Positions 51,880 to 62,400 of a stretch of DNA of 64,000 bases are shown piece by piece. The stretch is from Tanytarsus gracilentus (Eukaryota > Arthropoda > Insecta > Diptera > Chironomidae). The notes below the pieces were generated by a model that was given only the letters and a program-made list of their open reading frames with translations, was not told the DNA's origin and made no database searches. Each line of letters opens with the position of its first letter. Positions within the stretch are counted from its first letter, which is position 1. The stretch covers positions 3,658,001-3,722,000 of the forward strand of contig JAXRKN010000038.1 in NCBI GenBank assembly GCA_038502055.1, read 5' to 3'. The translations under genes and the position numbers were made by a program.

Positions 51880-54800
51880 TATTCTAAGTGACTTACGAAA
51901 GTTCGCAACATACATACTCAAAGTCATAAATATAAGACGTAGCAGTTTAACAACGACGAAAAAGTCATTTATAGAAACAAATTGCCATTTAAACAATACA
52001 ACATGAAAGAAGCACAGCAAAAATATATTCAAATTCTTTCTTTCATACCCTTCAGCCTTTGCCTTGTGAATAATTTTTGCCGTTAGTTATTTTTTGCAAC
52101 AAAACAAAAAAGTTAAGAGACCTTCTGAATGACAAGGGAATTAAATAAAAAATAACTTGATCAACAAATTAATTAATTTTAATAAATAAATGTTTTCACT
52201 CCTTGCAAACTGAGAAAGTAACTAAATGGGCGATGAAATATGTAACGAGTGCTCTGTGCATGTTCTCTAATCTCAAATAAATCGAGAGCAAAATGTATTT
52301 ATGTCGACATCACGTGGAATTTATTGTCATCAAAATAATATATTCTCAGTTCATTAAATTAGTACTCGGAGACGCATAGCGTATATAAAAATGGCAAGTG
52401 ACATATGTGAATGTAAAAAATAATATAATTTAACTTTCTGTGTGTTGAGACGTTAACACATCGCTCGAAGTGGAAGAATTAAATTGAATGGCCTTCGACT
52501 GATTGAACAGCCATCACACCAATAGAGAGAGCAAAGTCAAAGTCATTGAAACGTTACAGAGCGAGACTAATGTGATTTTTCCCATTTATGGGGAGAGCAA
52601 AAATTTCTTCTTCTTTTTCCAACTACACGCAGGGATAGTATCGAGCGTAAGACGATGTCTAATAATATGTGTAGCTAAATCGCAAACATAAGAAAAGAGA
52701 GAGAGAAGGGAAACTCTTTTTCGATCGATATTTTTACCATTGAACTTTATTACCCTTATTCATACAATTTCTTTTATTGTCCTTGCGTTCTATACGACAA
52801 TTTTCATTTTTCTTTAGCACAACTTACAACCTTCTCCTACAAAAGTGTCCCCGATAACGATATTAAAGAACAATTCATTTTATGTCCACGATGAAAGAAT
52901 GAAATAATCCTCTCGACAGTCGAGTCGACTCTCCTTCTCGAATAAAGCAGCAGCAAGAAAAAAAATTAGTTTTGTGGGGTGGTGGAAATTCTAATTTCTA
53001 ATTCTTATTTAAGAAGAGGGTGAAATGGAGTAGAAATAGCGACCGACATTCTATTTTTAACGAAACCAAAGAAATTCTTCAACTCTTGTGCGCTAAACAG
53101 AAGCGCTTTATAGGTATGGGAGTGTAGCAGCAGTGAAAGAGAGAGTATCGTAATTCAATTCGCGAGAAAAAGAAGTCTGACGATGAAGGGGGTTGTTAAA
53201 AAGCAATAACGTTGAAAAAACAAGTTGGAAAATATATACATCGCGTTGGCGGCATCATCGGTTCCTTTTGTGCGAGCGAAAAAAAAAGTGTGTCAGCATG
53301 GGAAGGGAAACAGTGTTAGAAGAAGAGAAAGCCATTAAGGTTGGAAAAAGCATGGGGAGGAATTTTTTGGAAAAGCGCACGTCGATCGAAGAAATCGCGA
53401 AAATCATTTTTTGCCATTAATATCACTGCTTTGCTGAGACGTGTGTGAGAATGATTTTACTCGGTCAAGGTGTGGACACGGTTTGGGTTTCACTTTATGT
53501 TTATTAAATCAAAATTTTTAACTACATAACCTAATAATTTTTAAAATCCCTGACCTTGATAACGAATTTCACTAAAATTAAAAAATTTTTAACAAAAGTC
53601 TTGAATATTTTTTTCTAAGCGTTCATCCCTCAATATTTTCGCACCACATGCTGTATTTTGCATTGAATCGTGGCGAGATAAATATGTCCTATTTTTCCTC
53701 ATTCGTCACACTCGGCGTCAGCATGGTAATCATTTTCAAATCAATGTTTATTATTTCGCATTTAGCTAATTTTGTTACGCTTCGCTTTTGCAATGTCAGT
53801 TTGCGTGGAGGCGATAAAAAAATCCTTAAAAACTTTGTCAAAGTTTTTCGCTTTTATTCTTTTGTAAGAAATGTATATATATCGCAGTTTGTACAAAGGC
53901 CAGCAAAGTCATTCACAAGAGTTCTGTAAGTGCTATTTAAAAGCTTTTTTCCTTCTCATACATACACACACCACTTTTTTTTTTATAAACGACTTATAGC
54001 AGCACATAGGCGCACCATCTTGCGAGAAACTTCAAATGTCGATTTTCATTATTGTTAGCAAGATTAAAATATGGCTCTGCAAGAAACGGCGAAAAAACTG
54101 AACTCATGTTTTATCTGCAGCCTTCAATAGCGAAAGCTTTTATTAGTAAAAAACTTTTTTCCTTTCTTCCGATATGCCTCTCTTTTTTCGTCTCAACTTT
54201 CGTTTGTGCTCTTTGTAAATATCCTAGAAATTCTTTTACTTAAAAAATGTATTATTTCTCTCTTGATCCCCGCCGATGATGCCTATAAAAAAGCAGTTTG
54301 GATGAGATGCGCGGGACCATGCCCTATTCATTCTCTCGAGTCTCGACTACGCGTTGAATGAAAAAGAATTGTATTCACATCTCCCGCTGCTATGGTGCGA
54401 TAGCTTTCTCAAATAGAAAGAATTTATTCAGCCAGTGCCTTTTGTGAAAGTTGGTAGTTCAAAGGAATATTTTGCCTTTTTTTCTGATAAGGCAGGAATT
54501 TTCTTTTTTTGTTGCCTGCAAGTTATGAGAGGCCAGAGTGGGTCTCCTCTTATTATTTTAATACCCTCTACATGAAAATGTTGAAAGTCACACGAGGCGA
54601 GATCGTTGAGAGCAAAAAAAATATTATGATGAATGTGAAAATATGACGTTGACCTAAAAGATTTTCTATTAAAGTTCCTTTTATTAAAAATGTGCTAACG
54701 TAGGCAATGATGAAAGGCAATTTCTTATTTGAGAAGGGCAGAACCATAAGACACCATTAATCCATCGAACCCCCACTTTTTTTACATTTTTATATTCGAT

Positions 54801-56216
54801 AGTGAGCGTCTGGTGACTGCTTCGAGAGAGTGTGCGGAATATCGTCGAGAAATATATTTTTTATATGCCACAGTACACGATGTCTCCGCACACTCTGTGA
54901 CTCACTTCACGCGACAACTTACCCTCGAAATTGTTTTAAACTATCTTCCCTCTTCAAGTCTAAATAACACAGAAAAGAAAATTTATTTCCTATAATAAAA
55001 TAAAAAGTTTTATTTCCAACCACCGATTTGAGTTAAAAACAACATTTTCTTTCACCATTTTGTAGTCCAAATTTTGCTATATATTTTTATGGAGCTCGAA
55101 ATAAAAAAAGATATCTTAAGGCAAAGTCAGTGTGACTGTGTGAGGCGTCTCTTTTTCGGTGTGTAAAATGAGCTTTACAAAGTTTAAAAATTAACGAGAA
55201 TAATGCAGGCAGTTCTTCGAGCCGCGAGTCAAAAAAAAGAGAGAGAGAAATAAAAAATGATAAATGACGTGTAATATGAAATGTTTATGAAAGGAAAGCA
55301 AGAAAAATTCTTATTGCTTTTGTGTGATTTAGCGTTGAGCGAAATAATGCTCGTATTTGGCTTTTTGAGCTTTTATTGTAGAAGAAGCTTAATGTTATTT
55401 TTTTGAAAGTTCATCAAAAGGTCATTCGTGCGTTCTAAAAGTTTCAAGAAAGCCTAGAAATGATCTTTCTCAAATAACTTTAATGTTCTTTTAACTCGAC
55501 TCTTCACGATCTTATGAAACTCGAGTTTAGCATAAGAAAAGCTCAAAGGATGCTTTAATGTCAGTTTTCATTTGCATTTTCTCTATAAATTTATGCGATA
55601 TGATTTCATTTGAGAGGAAATTTTTATTTCAAATGTGCATATATGATAACGTAAAAGGAAAAATTTAAATAAATTTGACATGGATGTTTCACTCAAAGAA
55701 GAAGCAAGTAGCAGATGAAAGATCAAATCGTCTCTGTCTCTGAAAGAAAGAAGAAATTTCCATTTATACACACATCAGACATCAGCAGAAAAATAAAGGC
55801 AAATAAGAGAGAGAGAGAGCTTTTATCACTCAAAGATGAAATATGAAGACAAGAATGTCATACGTTTCCTTCGCATACACACTCACTTATATATATCAAG
55901 TGCCATCTCAATTATCAGATGAAAAGAGATTTATAGTCGAAGAAAATCTGTTTATTACGAGGAGAAAATCTGTGTTTCCACTTGGATGTGTCTAAGCATT
56001 GAGCATCGAGAATAAAAAATGCCTACGCTTTGAATAATGCTCCTTAAAAAGACCTTTGCCATTTTTTATCCTCTCACTCGATGCCTCTTTCTCAAGGGGG
56101 CAAGTTACTGTGATCATATTTTTCCATTCACAGTTCTAGATCTAGAAAATTTTGGTAATTTGCATGCGAAAATTGCCACCTGCGAGTTTTTTACCCCTCA
56201 CCGAAAGGGTGTAGGC

Positions 56217-56590
56217 CAGGGAAAGTACAGAATTTTGGAGAATTTTCTGGAGAATTCTGGAGAATTTTCTGGAGAATTCTTCAGAATTTCTGGAGAAACT
56301 AACAGAATTTCTGGGAATTTTTTTTGAGAAATTTGGAGAATATTTTCTGGAGAAATTTTCCAGAATTTTTTTTAGAATTTCTGGAGACATTTTTGGAGAA
56401 ATTCTGGAGAATATTTTTTCTGGAGAATTTCTGGAGAATGATTTCTGGAATTTCTCCAGAAGCTTTTTCTGCAGAATGTCGGGAGACTGGTTTCTGGAGA
56501 ATTTCTCAAGAATAATTTGTCTCCCGAAATTCTGGAGAATGATTTCTGGAGAACTTCTGGAGAATAAAATCTCTTCTTCAGAATTTTTTT
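56217..56590 (+). repeat. Left arm: CTGGAGAA-type tandem array
   Basis: Degenerate head-to-tail units of 10-14 bases of the form GAATTTCTGGA, with CTGGAGAA the invariant core. Variants (CTCCAGAA, CTGCAGAA) occur inside the array. It forms the left inverted arm of the foldback element. Confidence 0.8.
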
Positions 56591-56775
56591 TTAAAATTCG
56601 TAACATAATTTTGTATGAAAAATTAGGGACTTGGTCGTCGATCCGGCAAAATATATTTTCTTAAAAAATTCTATGGAAAAATGTGCGGAAAATACTGTCA
56701 AAATTAAGCAAAAAGTGTGAATTTGAAGTTATTAGGTTAGAGAAAATATACGTAAGGTATACAAAGAGAATAAAG

Positions 56776-56846
56776 TACCTTCAATACCTGAGAGTACCTG
56801 CAAAATACCTGCGAAATACCTGCGAGTACCTGCGAAATACCTGCAA
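56776..56846 (+). repeat. TACCTGCGAA-type 10/11-bp tandem repeat
   Basis: TACCT(G) recurs at about 56776, 56785, 56795, 56806, 56817, 56827 and 56838, a period of 10-11 bases, with GCGAAA or GCGAG between copies. It is a small minisatellite inside the unique part of the foldback element. Confidence 0.7.
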
Positions 56847-56865
56847 GCTTCTCACCCCTGTTATG

Positions 56866-57012
56866 AAATTTATCTCTTTTACAAAAAGAAGTCGTCAACT
56901 ATTTTAACCTCTTCCCACTCATTTATCCCTTTTACAAAAAGAAACCATCAACAATTTTAACCTCTTCCCACTCATTTATTCCTTTTACAAAAAGAAACCA
57001 TCAACAATTTTA
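56866..57012 (+). repeat. 53-bp tandem repeat, about 2.7 copies
   Basis: The marker ACAAAAAGAA starts at 56881, 56934 and 56987, exactly 53 bases apart. CATCAACAATTTT and CCTCTTCCCACTCATTTAT lie between, with only a few mismatches. It is located in the centre of the foldback element. Confidence 0.8.
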
Positions 57013-57284
57013 CAAGTGAAAATTTATTCTATTTGACCAGAAAATTGATGAATAATTTGGTGGAAAATTAAGAGAAAAAATCTTCAAAAGTTAACATAAA
57101 AATATGTACGCTCTGTGACATACACTCTTTTATTTGATGATTATTTTTTAAGCTGATTATTTTTTTAAATTTGATAGTTTAATTATAAAATTAAATTTAA
57201 AAAATAATAAATTCTATAGAAAATTTAGTGGAAAAATCAAATATATTATTTTCCACATAATTTTTCATGAATTTTGGACTACCT

Positions 57285-57674
57285 TTAACTCTCCAGAAAT
57301 TCTGGAGAAAAATATTCTGGAGAAATTCTCCAGAAACCCTTCTCCAGAAATTCTGCAGAAAAATATTCTGGAGAAATTCTCCAGAAACCATTCTCCAGAA
57401 ATTCTGCAGAAAAAATATTCTGGAGAAATTCTCCAGAAACCATTCTCCAGAAATTCTGCAGAAAAATATTCTGGAGAAATTCTCCAGAAATCATTCTCCA
57501 GAAATTCTCCAGAAAAAATATTCTCCAGAATTTCTCCAGAAAATATTCTCCAGAATTTCTGCAGAAAAAAATTCTCCAGAAATTCTGTTAGTTTCTCCAG
57601 AAATTCTGGAGAATTCTCCAGAAAATTCTCCAGAATTCTCCAGAAAATTCTCCAGAAATTCTGTACTTTCCCTG
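57285..57674 (-). repeat. Right arm: CTCCAGAA tandem array, inverted relative to the left arm
   Basis: Tandem units such as ATTCTGGAGAAATTCTCCAG and ATTCTCCAGAAATTCTGCAG, with a higher-order unit of about 55 bases repeated around 57290-57500. The outermost 105 bases or so mirror the left arm almost exactly. Confidence 0.8.
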
Positions 57675-57693
57675 ACGCACAATCTCACCGAAA

Positions 57694-58419
57694 TATACCG
57701 ACGAGAATAAGCGAGCAGGCAGGCAATATTGAAGCAGTGATTCTGCGATTTATCCATAATGATCTTATTGGCAAAATTTATTCACATATTTTTCATTCCG
57801 GCGTTGTTGTTTGGGTGAATCATGCTTTTTTGTTGAATTTATTATGTGTGGCAAATTGTATGCTATCAATACCGCTTTTTTGGGGTTCATATACGAATTC
57901 ATCTACATTATCTCTTCGCACAGAATCTACAACAATATCACACAAACACAGGCATAAGGTTAAATAATTCAAACCGAAATCGATTGCATGCAATTGAGAA
58001 GTTCGCATCTCGCACTCAATGAATGTATCGGAAATCTCAATAGTCGACGCACAACAAAGGCTCTCTTTCACTCGCACCCCTAAAATACTCATGACTCGCA
58101 TTATTGGGTGCTACACCGAATTCCAATTGAAATAAAAAGCTCTCGACAATTGACTGATTTTAGTAAAAGCCTCACGCAGTTGCTGAAAATGTTGTTTCCG
58201 TTTCCTCTCGAACTTCCTTCAAGAGGATTATTGTGTGTGTGTGTGCCTTTCATTTGTTCCATACTTTTGTTGCGCTCAAACCTTGATCGAGGACAGAGGG
58301 CACAATTTATTAAAGTAAATGGAAAAAGGTTCAAAAATATAAAAGAGCGAGCATTTAATTTAGAAAACGGCGTTGAATGACACGTGAAGAAAATCTGAGG
58401 AGACATTAAAAATAATAAG
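57694..58419. other. Spacer between the two inverted-repeat elements
   Basis: About 0.7 kb of less AT-rich single-copy-looking sequence. Overlapping frames on both strands (57820-58101 and 58101-58433) show no family resemblance. No gene is called. Confidence 0.45.
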
Positions 58420-59481
58420 TACCCACAGAACATTTTCAGTTAAATTTATATCAATTTGATATAATTTTTGATAGAAATTTTTTGGGCAACTTCGTCGATT
58501 TTGGTAAATTTTGCTATTAAATTTACATGGATTTATAAAATTTTAATTAAATTTATTAATTTATACAAATTTTGATATGATTTTTTTTTCTAAAAAATTT
58601 TTTGTGTAAATTTTGTTCAATTTAATGTAAATTTGACGTCAAATTTCATTTTCCACTTTTGTGGAACACTTAATTTAATTAAGTTTTTTGCTACATCAGG
58701 TCTGGGACTTGGTTGTTTTTTGCTCTGTAATGAAGGAGGAATATTTTTTAGAAACTTAAAATTATTTTTGCTTACCAGTCGTTGCTAGGATTCGAACCGC
58801 TGTCTTCAACAAGATGAATTTGTTAACCCATGCACCTTTTTTCTTTTTTTATCTCCCTCTTTTTGTTTTTTTTTTTTTCTTACTCTTAGAATTTTGTAAT
58901 ATTTTTTTCTTATAAAATATATTAAATTTTGATAAAATCTCTCATCTTTTGTTTACAAAGAGTAAATATATTTTAAAATTTATCATTATTTGTTGTACCG
59001 TTTTCCAAATGCTTATAATACTTTGAACTTGATTAATTTTTTAATTTTGCAAACTTATTTAAAATAATATATATATTCGTGCATTTAATTAATAATTTTG
59101 CTATTTTTAATAAATATGAATTATTAAAAATTACTTCAAAAAAAAAAAAAAATAAAAAAAAAAAAAAAAATTATTAAAAAATAATTAAAATTAATATAAA
59201 AAAAAAATGGAAAAAATTAATATAAAAGATATAAATATAAATTTGATATTGAAATGCAAAAAATGTAATATCAAATTATGTAAATTTGATATTCATAAAA
59301 ATTAATTTAATATAAATAAAATATTTTTTTACTTGCTATTAATTGACATTAAATTTGAGTTATTTTTTTTGTTGATATCAAATTCATGTAAATTTAATAT
59401 CAATTTAATGTCAAAAATTTTTTTTGACAAGGATTTAACGTCAAATTGATATCAATTCAACCAAAAATTGTTCTATGGGTA
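58420..59481. mobile_element. MITE-like element with inverted termini and TA flanks
   Basis: The left end CCCACAGAACATTTTCAGTT from 58422 pairs with the reverse complement of the right end, which reads CCCATAGAACAATTTTTGGTT back from 59479. Both continue into a shared ATATCAATTTGA block, giving about 80 percent identity over some 40 bases with one indel. TA lies immediately outside each end (TA-CCCA ... TGGG-TA), consistent with a TA target duplication as made by Tc1/mariner-type transposases. Many subterminal AATTTGATATCAA-type motifs occur in both orientations. There is no transposase frame, so it is non-autonomous. It contains a tRNA-like segment and an A-rich tract near 59138-59170. Confidence 0.62.
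58771..58836 (-). ncRNA. tRNA-like segment (possible tRNA-derived SINE or tRNA pseudogene)
   Basis: On the minus strand, GGTGCATGGGTTAAC (58836-58822) resembles a tRNA D-arm/box A region. About 23 bases on is GGTTCGAATCC (58798-58788), a perfect Pol III box B and T-loop. A potential anticodon stem TTCA/TGAA lies between. A proper acceptor stem does not close: the sequence after the T-arm (TAGCAACGACTGG) does not pair well with the 5' end. So it is not an intact tRNA; a SINE head or decayed tRNA is more likely. Confidence 0.45.
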
Positions 59482-62400
59482 GGAAACTTTTAATAATTTT
59501 TTTATCCAATTCGATATAAGCACAAAAATATTACGAAATGTCAGCACATGGGTTTGCCAATTGATGTCATGCTCGATATCCCTAGAAAACTTTTTTCTCC
59601 CCTCTTTTATTATTTTTTTTTTCTGCGTCGATAATAGGTCGATCCTGAAATATAATTATCGATAATTTCGTTTCCAGTTCATTTGTATTTGGAAATGGGC
59701 GATAAGAGAAAAGTGCTCGAGTATGGGAAAAATATCGCATAAAGAAGTGTGTATCATCATCTTCACAAACATACTAGAGAACTCACTCGAGTGTAAATGT
59801 GGGTACAGATGGCTGCTCTAAACCAATTTTACAATCGAACAGCATGCTGTACAGCAAGATTGTTGTTAAACAATAATTGTGTGGCACTCGGTGAAGAGCT
59901 TCACAATTCACACATCTATCTCTCACTCTTTTTTTCCCGCCCGTTAGCAAAAGCACAGTGTGTCATAATGTAATAAATTTTTACGCTATGAAAGCTTCGA
60001 GGAAGAGAAATTGCAACTTGCCATCTACATTCATTGTCGACAATTTCCGTTGAATATATCAGTTTAATCAGTTATGATTTATGAAAGAATTTTTTCGCTT
60101 CGCCATACTCGACGAGATACACAACGTTTTTCCCTGTGTCGCATATGAGAGAGTGCATTCCATGTGGAAAAAAAATTAATAATGGAAATTCCGAATTCGG
60201 ATACCGACAAAAAAGGAGGAGAGAGTATTTGTAGTAAATAATTAATAAAATGCTTCGAATGTCGATTATTTTAATATTTCATGCATGAAACGATAGAGTT
60301 GTCGCAGGCTGATTGATTGATTCAATATAATAAATGCACCCTGCATGATAGTGGCGAGGGTTGAGGGAGAATTTTCACTATTTTTCGCCAATTTTCAGTT
60401 GATTTTAAAAAGAGAGCCATAATTACCGAGCCGTATAATTTAATTAACGCGAATAAATTTTTCTGCTCTATATAATCGTGCATCGAATATTTAAAATATT
60501 AAATTTGAATAAAATTCCCTTTTTTTGTGCACATAAAAAAATTGCACAACAATAAAAAAAAACAAGTTGTGAGAGTTTCGCGAGATTGATTGGTGTGTGT
60601 ATGAAATTGAATAAATCGAATTTTAATGAACTTCGGTGGCGCGAATATCTCGCACAAATGTACATGGGAATGAAACGAGTGTGGTAACATTGAGAGGGAA
60701 AAAAAGTTGTGTGATGATTTATTCAGTTTGCGGGTTTGAAACATTTTCAAGTGCGCCTCTTTTTCTCGCTCCTTCTTTTCATCCTCCTTTTTTTCACTAT
60801 TTTTTTTTTACAAACTATCATGATCATCGATATCCAACAAAAAAACACCCTACACATTTTAGACTAGTCATCCCTCTCTCGAAAATAGATTAATTCTTCT
60901 CTGACATGCATTTGTGGCTCTCCATCCAGCGTGTTATCGATTTGAAAATTTTCAGTGTGGCCCTTTAAGGGTAAATGGAGGCACACACAAAAAACTTTCG
61001 TAAATATTTTTATTCCATTAAATTATTTCCCTCGCATTCGAGTGCCAAAACTTTTGTTTTCAAACATTTGCTCTTCGCTTTTTTTTGTTTCTTCCACACT
61101 TTCTTACCATTTTCCTCTCCACCATCAAATGTAGCAATTTTTCACAAGAAATTTTAATTACGACTTCGAAACCAACAAAGTTTTTTACTTCTCTCACACT
61201 TTTACTGGCTGGCTGAAGAGTAATTTTTTTTCTTCCAGCTATAGAACAGCTTCCGAACATGCAATCTTAACAGTGTGTATAAATTTTCCCGGCACTTTTG
61301 TTTGTTGCTATTTAATTCGACCATTAATTCCATTACTCTCAATTTTCCTTTGCTCTCCCTCTTCGCTAGCTCCTTTTTTTTATAATCTTAAGTAACGTTG
61401 AGCTGGGGTGTTGATTTGAGTGATTGGCAGCGCGTTCAATATTATTATTTTTACACCCTCGAGAGCTGCGGCACCACTCAATAATTTTCATATAAATCCG
61501 CTGCCGCCACCGCAAAAACCGAAAGCGTCAGCGAGAGGAAACGAGAAACGCGTGGCACTTCAGTTTTATCTTGCATCGCGAAAGTTTTACACGGTTAATA
61601 AATTCTCGTTCTGTACATGAAAGCGACACTTAGCCTAAATTCTTACATAAATAAGCAGCGAAATTTTATTCAGCCGCCTCCCAATTTTCTCTCTTTTTTC
61701 GACTGCGTGTGATTTATATGTTTTGCTTCGACTCCGCGAATGAGAGATGTAAATTTTCTTCCGAAATAAAATACAACATTGAACATGTATGCCATCGCAG
61801 CTACTGCTGGCTAAATTGAATTAGTTTCGATTCTTCTTTGTTCACGTTTTTTTTTTCGAAAAACTGAGAGATAACCGGGAGGAGGGATTTTTTCGTGCTG
61901 CTGAGGGAATGTCAGAAATTTTTGTGTTCTCAATAAATTTTTATCATGGTTTTATGCCTCGTCGTAATTCTCGTATGCTTTACGAGTCACGCTTTAAATG
62001 CATGAAAGTCAAGACTATGCATAATTTGATTATTTTCTTTTTGCCCCATGTGTCATGTTTGTCTGTCGATTTTAGTTTCATTTGACTTGTAAACTTCTGC
62101 GGTAATCTCTCGAGTCGAGTTTGTGTGTACTTTTGTGCTTTCGATATATTGATTTAATCCCATTTTCTCTCCTTCCGAAAATGTCTGTGGGTGAGGAAAA
62201 ATAAATTCTATTTGACCATTCGAGGGTGAATTTCTGACTTTTCTCTGTCGACCATTTCAGGAAATGAGAAAAATGACTGTGAAAAGGAAGTGACGAAGTA
62301 CTTTTCATTTGAAATGGATTCTTTGTCATATTTTTTTATTTCGTTTTGAAAGAACAACTGCTGCCACTGAAAAGTTACCATGCTATAAGAAAAAGGCTCT

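Larger units (their letters stand above)
42966..56206. other. 13-kb region without recognisable genes, GAGA/CT-rich
   Basis: I find no exon that belongs to a known family. Open frames are short and dominated by Phe/Ser/Lys from AT-rich and CT-rich tracts. Numerous (GA)n/(CT)n runs occur, together with an (AAT)n run at 47067-47090 and a (CA)n run at 51864-51879. Long regulatory intergenic DNA or a very large intron of a gene outside the window would both fit. Confidence 0.5.
56207..57683. mobile_element. Non-autonomous foldback element with long terminal inverted repeats
   Basis: The sequence from 56217 (CAGGGAAAGTACAGAATTTT) rightwards matches the reverse complement ending at 57674 (CTGTACTTTCCCTG). 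Over roughly the first 105 bases they differ by about one indel and one substitution, including a shared non-repetitive block GAGAAACTAACAGAATTTC. Each arm continues as an array of a CTGGAGAA-type unit (left to about 56590, right from about 57285). The direct repeat CTCACCGAAA occurs at 56197-56206 and 57684-57693, ten and nine bases outside the CAGGG...CCCTG ends. It could be a 10-bp target-site duplication, which would place the element ends at 56207 and 57683 and suggest a Mutator-like origin. The CAGGG ends would also suit hAT, but the adjacent 8-mers do not match. There is no transposase frame; the long Ser/Pro/Glu/Phe-rich frames only translate the repeats. Confidence 0.72.

Noticed and set aside
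56217..56590. Heat-shock element array (alternating GAA and TTC triplets)
   Set aside because: The triplets are separated by 0, 1 or 4 bases (TTCTGGAGAA), not the 2-base spacing of a heat-shock element, so the resemblance is superficial.
56209..57682. hAT-family assignment from the CAGGG...CCCTG ends
   Set aside because: The 8-mers directly outside those ends (GTGTAGGC and ACGCACAA) are not duplicates, as hAT insertion requires; the family is left open.
56037..57757. Several overlapping open frames rich in Ser, Pro, Glu, Phe, Arg and Leu
   Set aside because: They only translate the CTGGAGAA/CTCCAGAA arrays in different frames on both strands; the same composition on both strands marks them as repeat artefacts.
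58771..58836. Functional tRNA gene
   Set aside because: Box B is perfect, but the acceptor stem does not pair and the anticodon arm is poorly formed, so it is listed only as tRNA-like.
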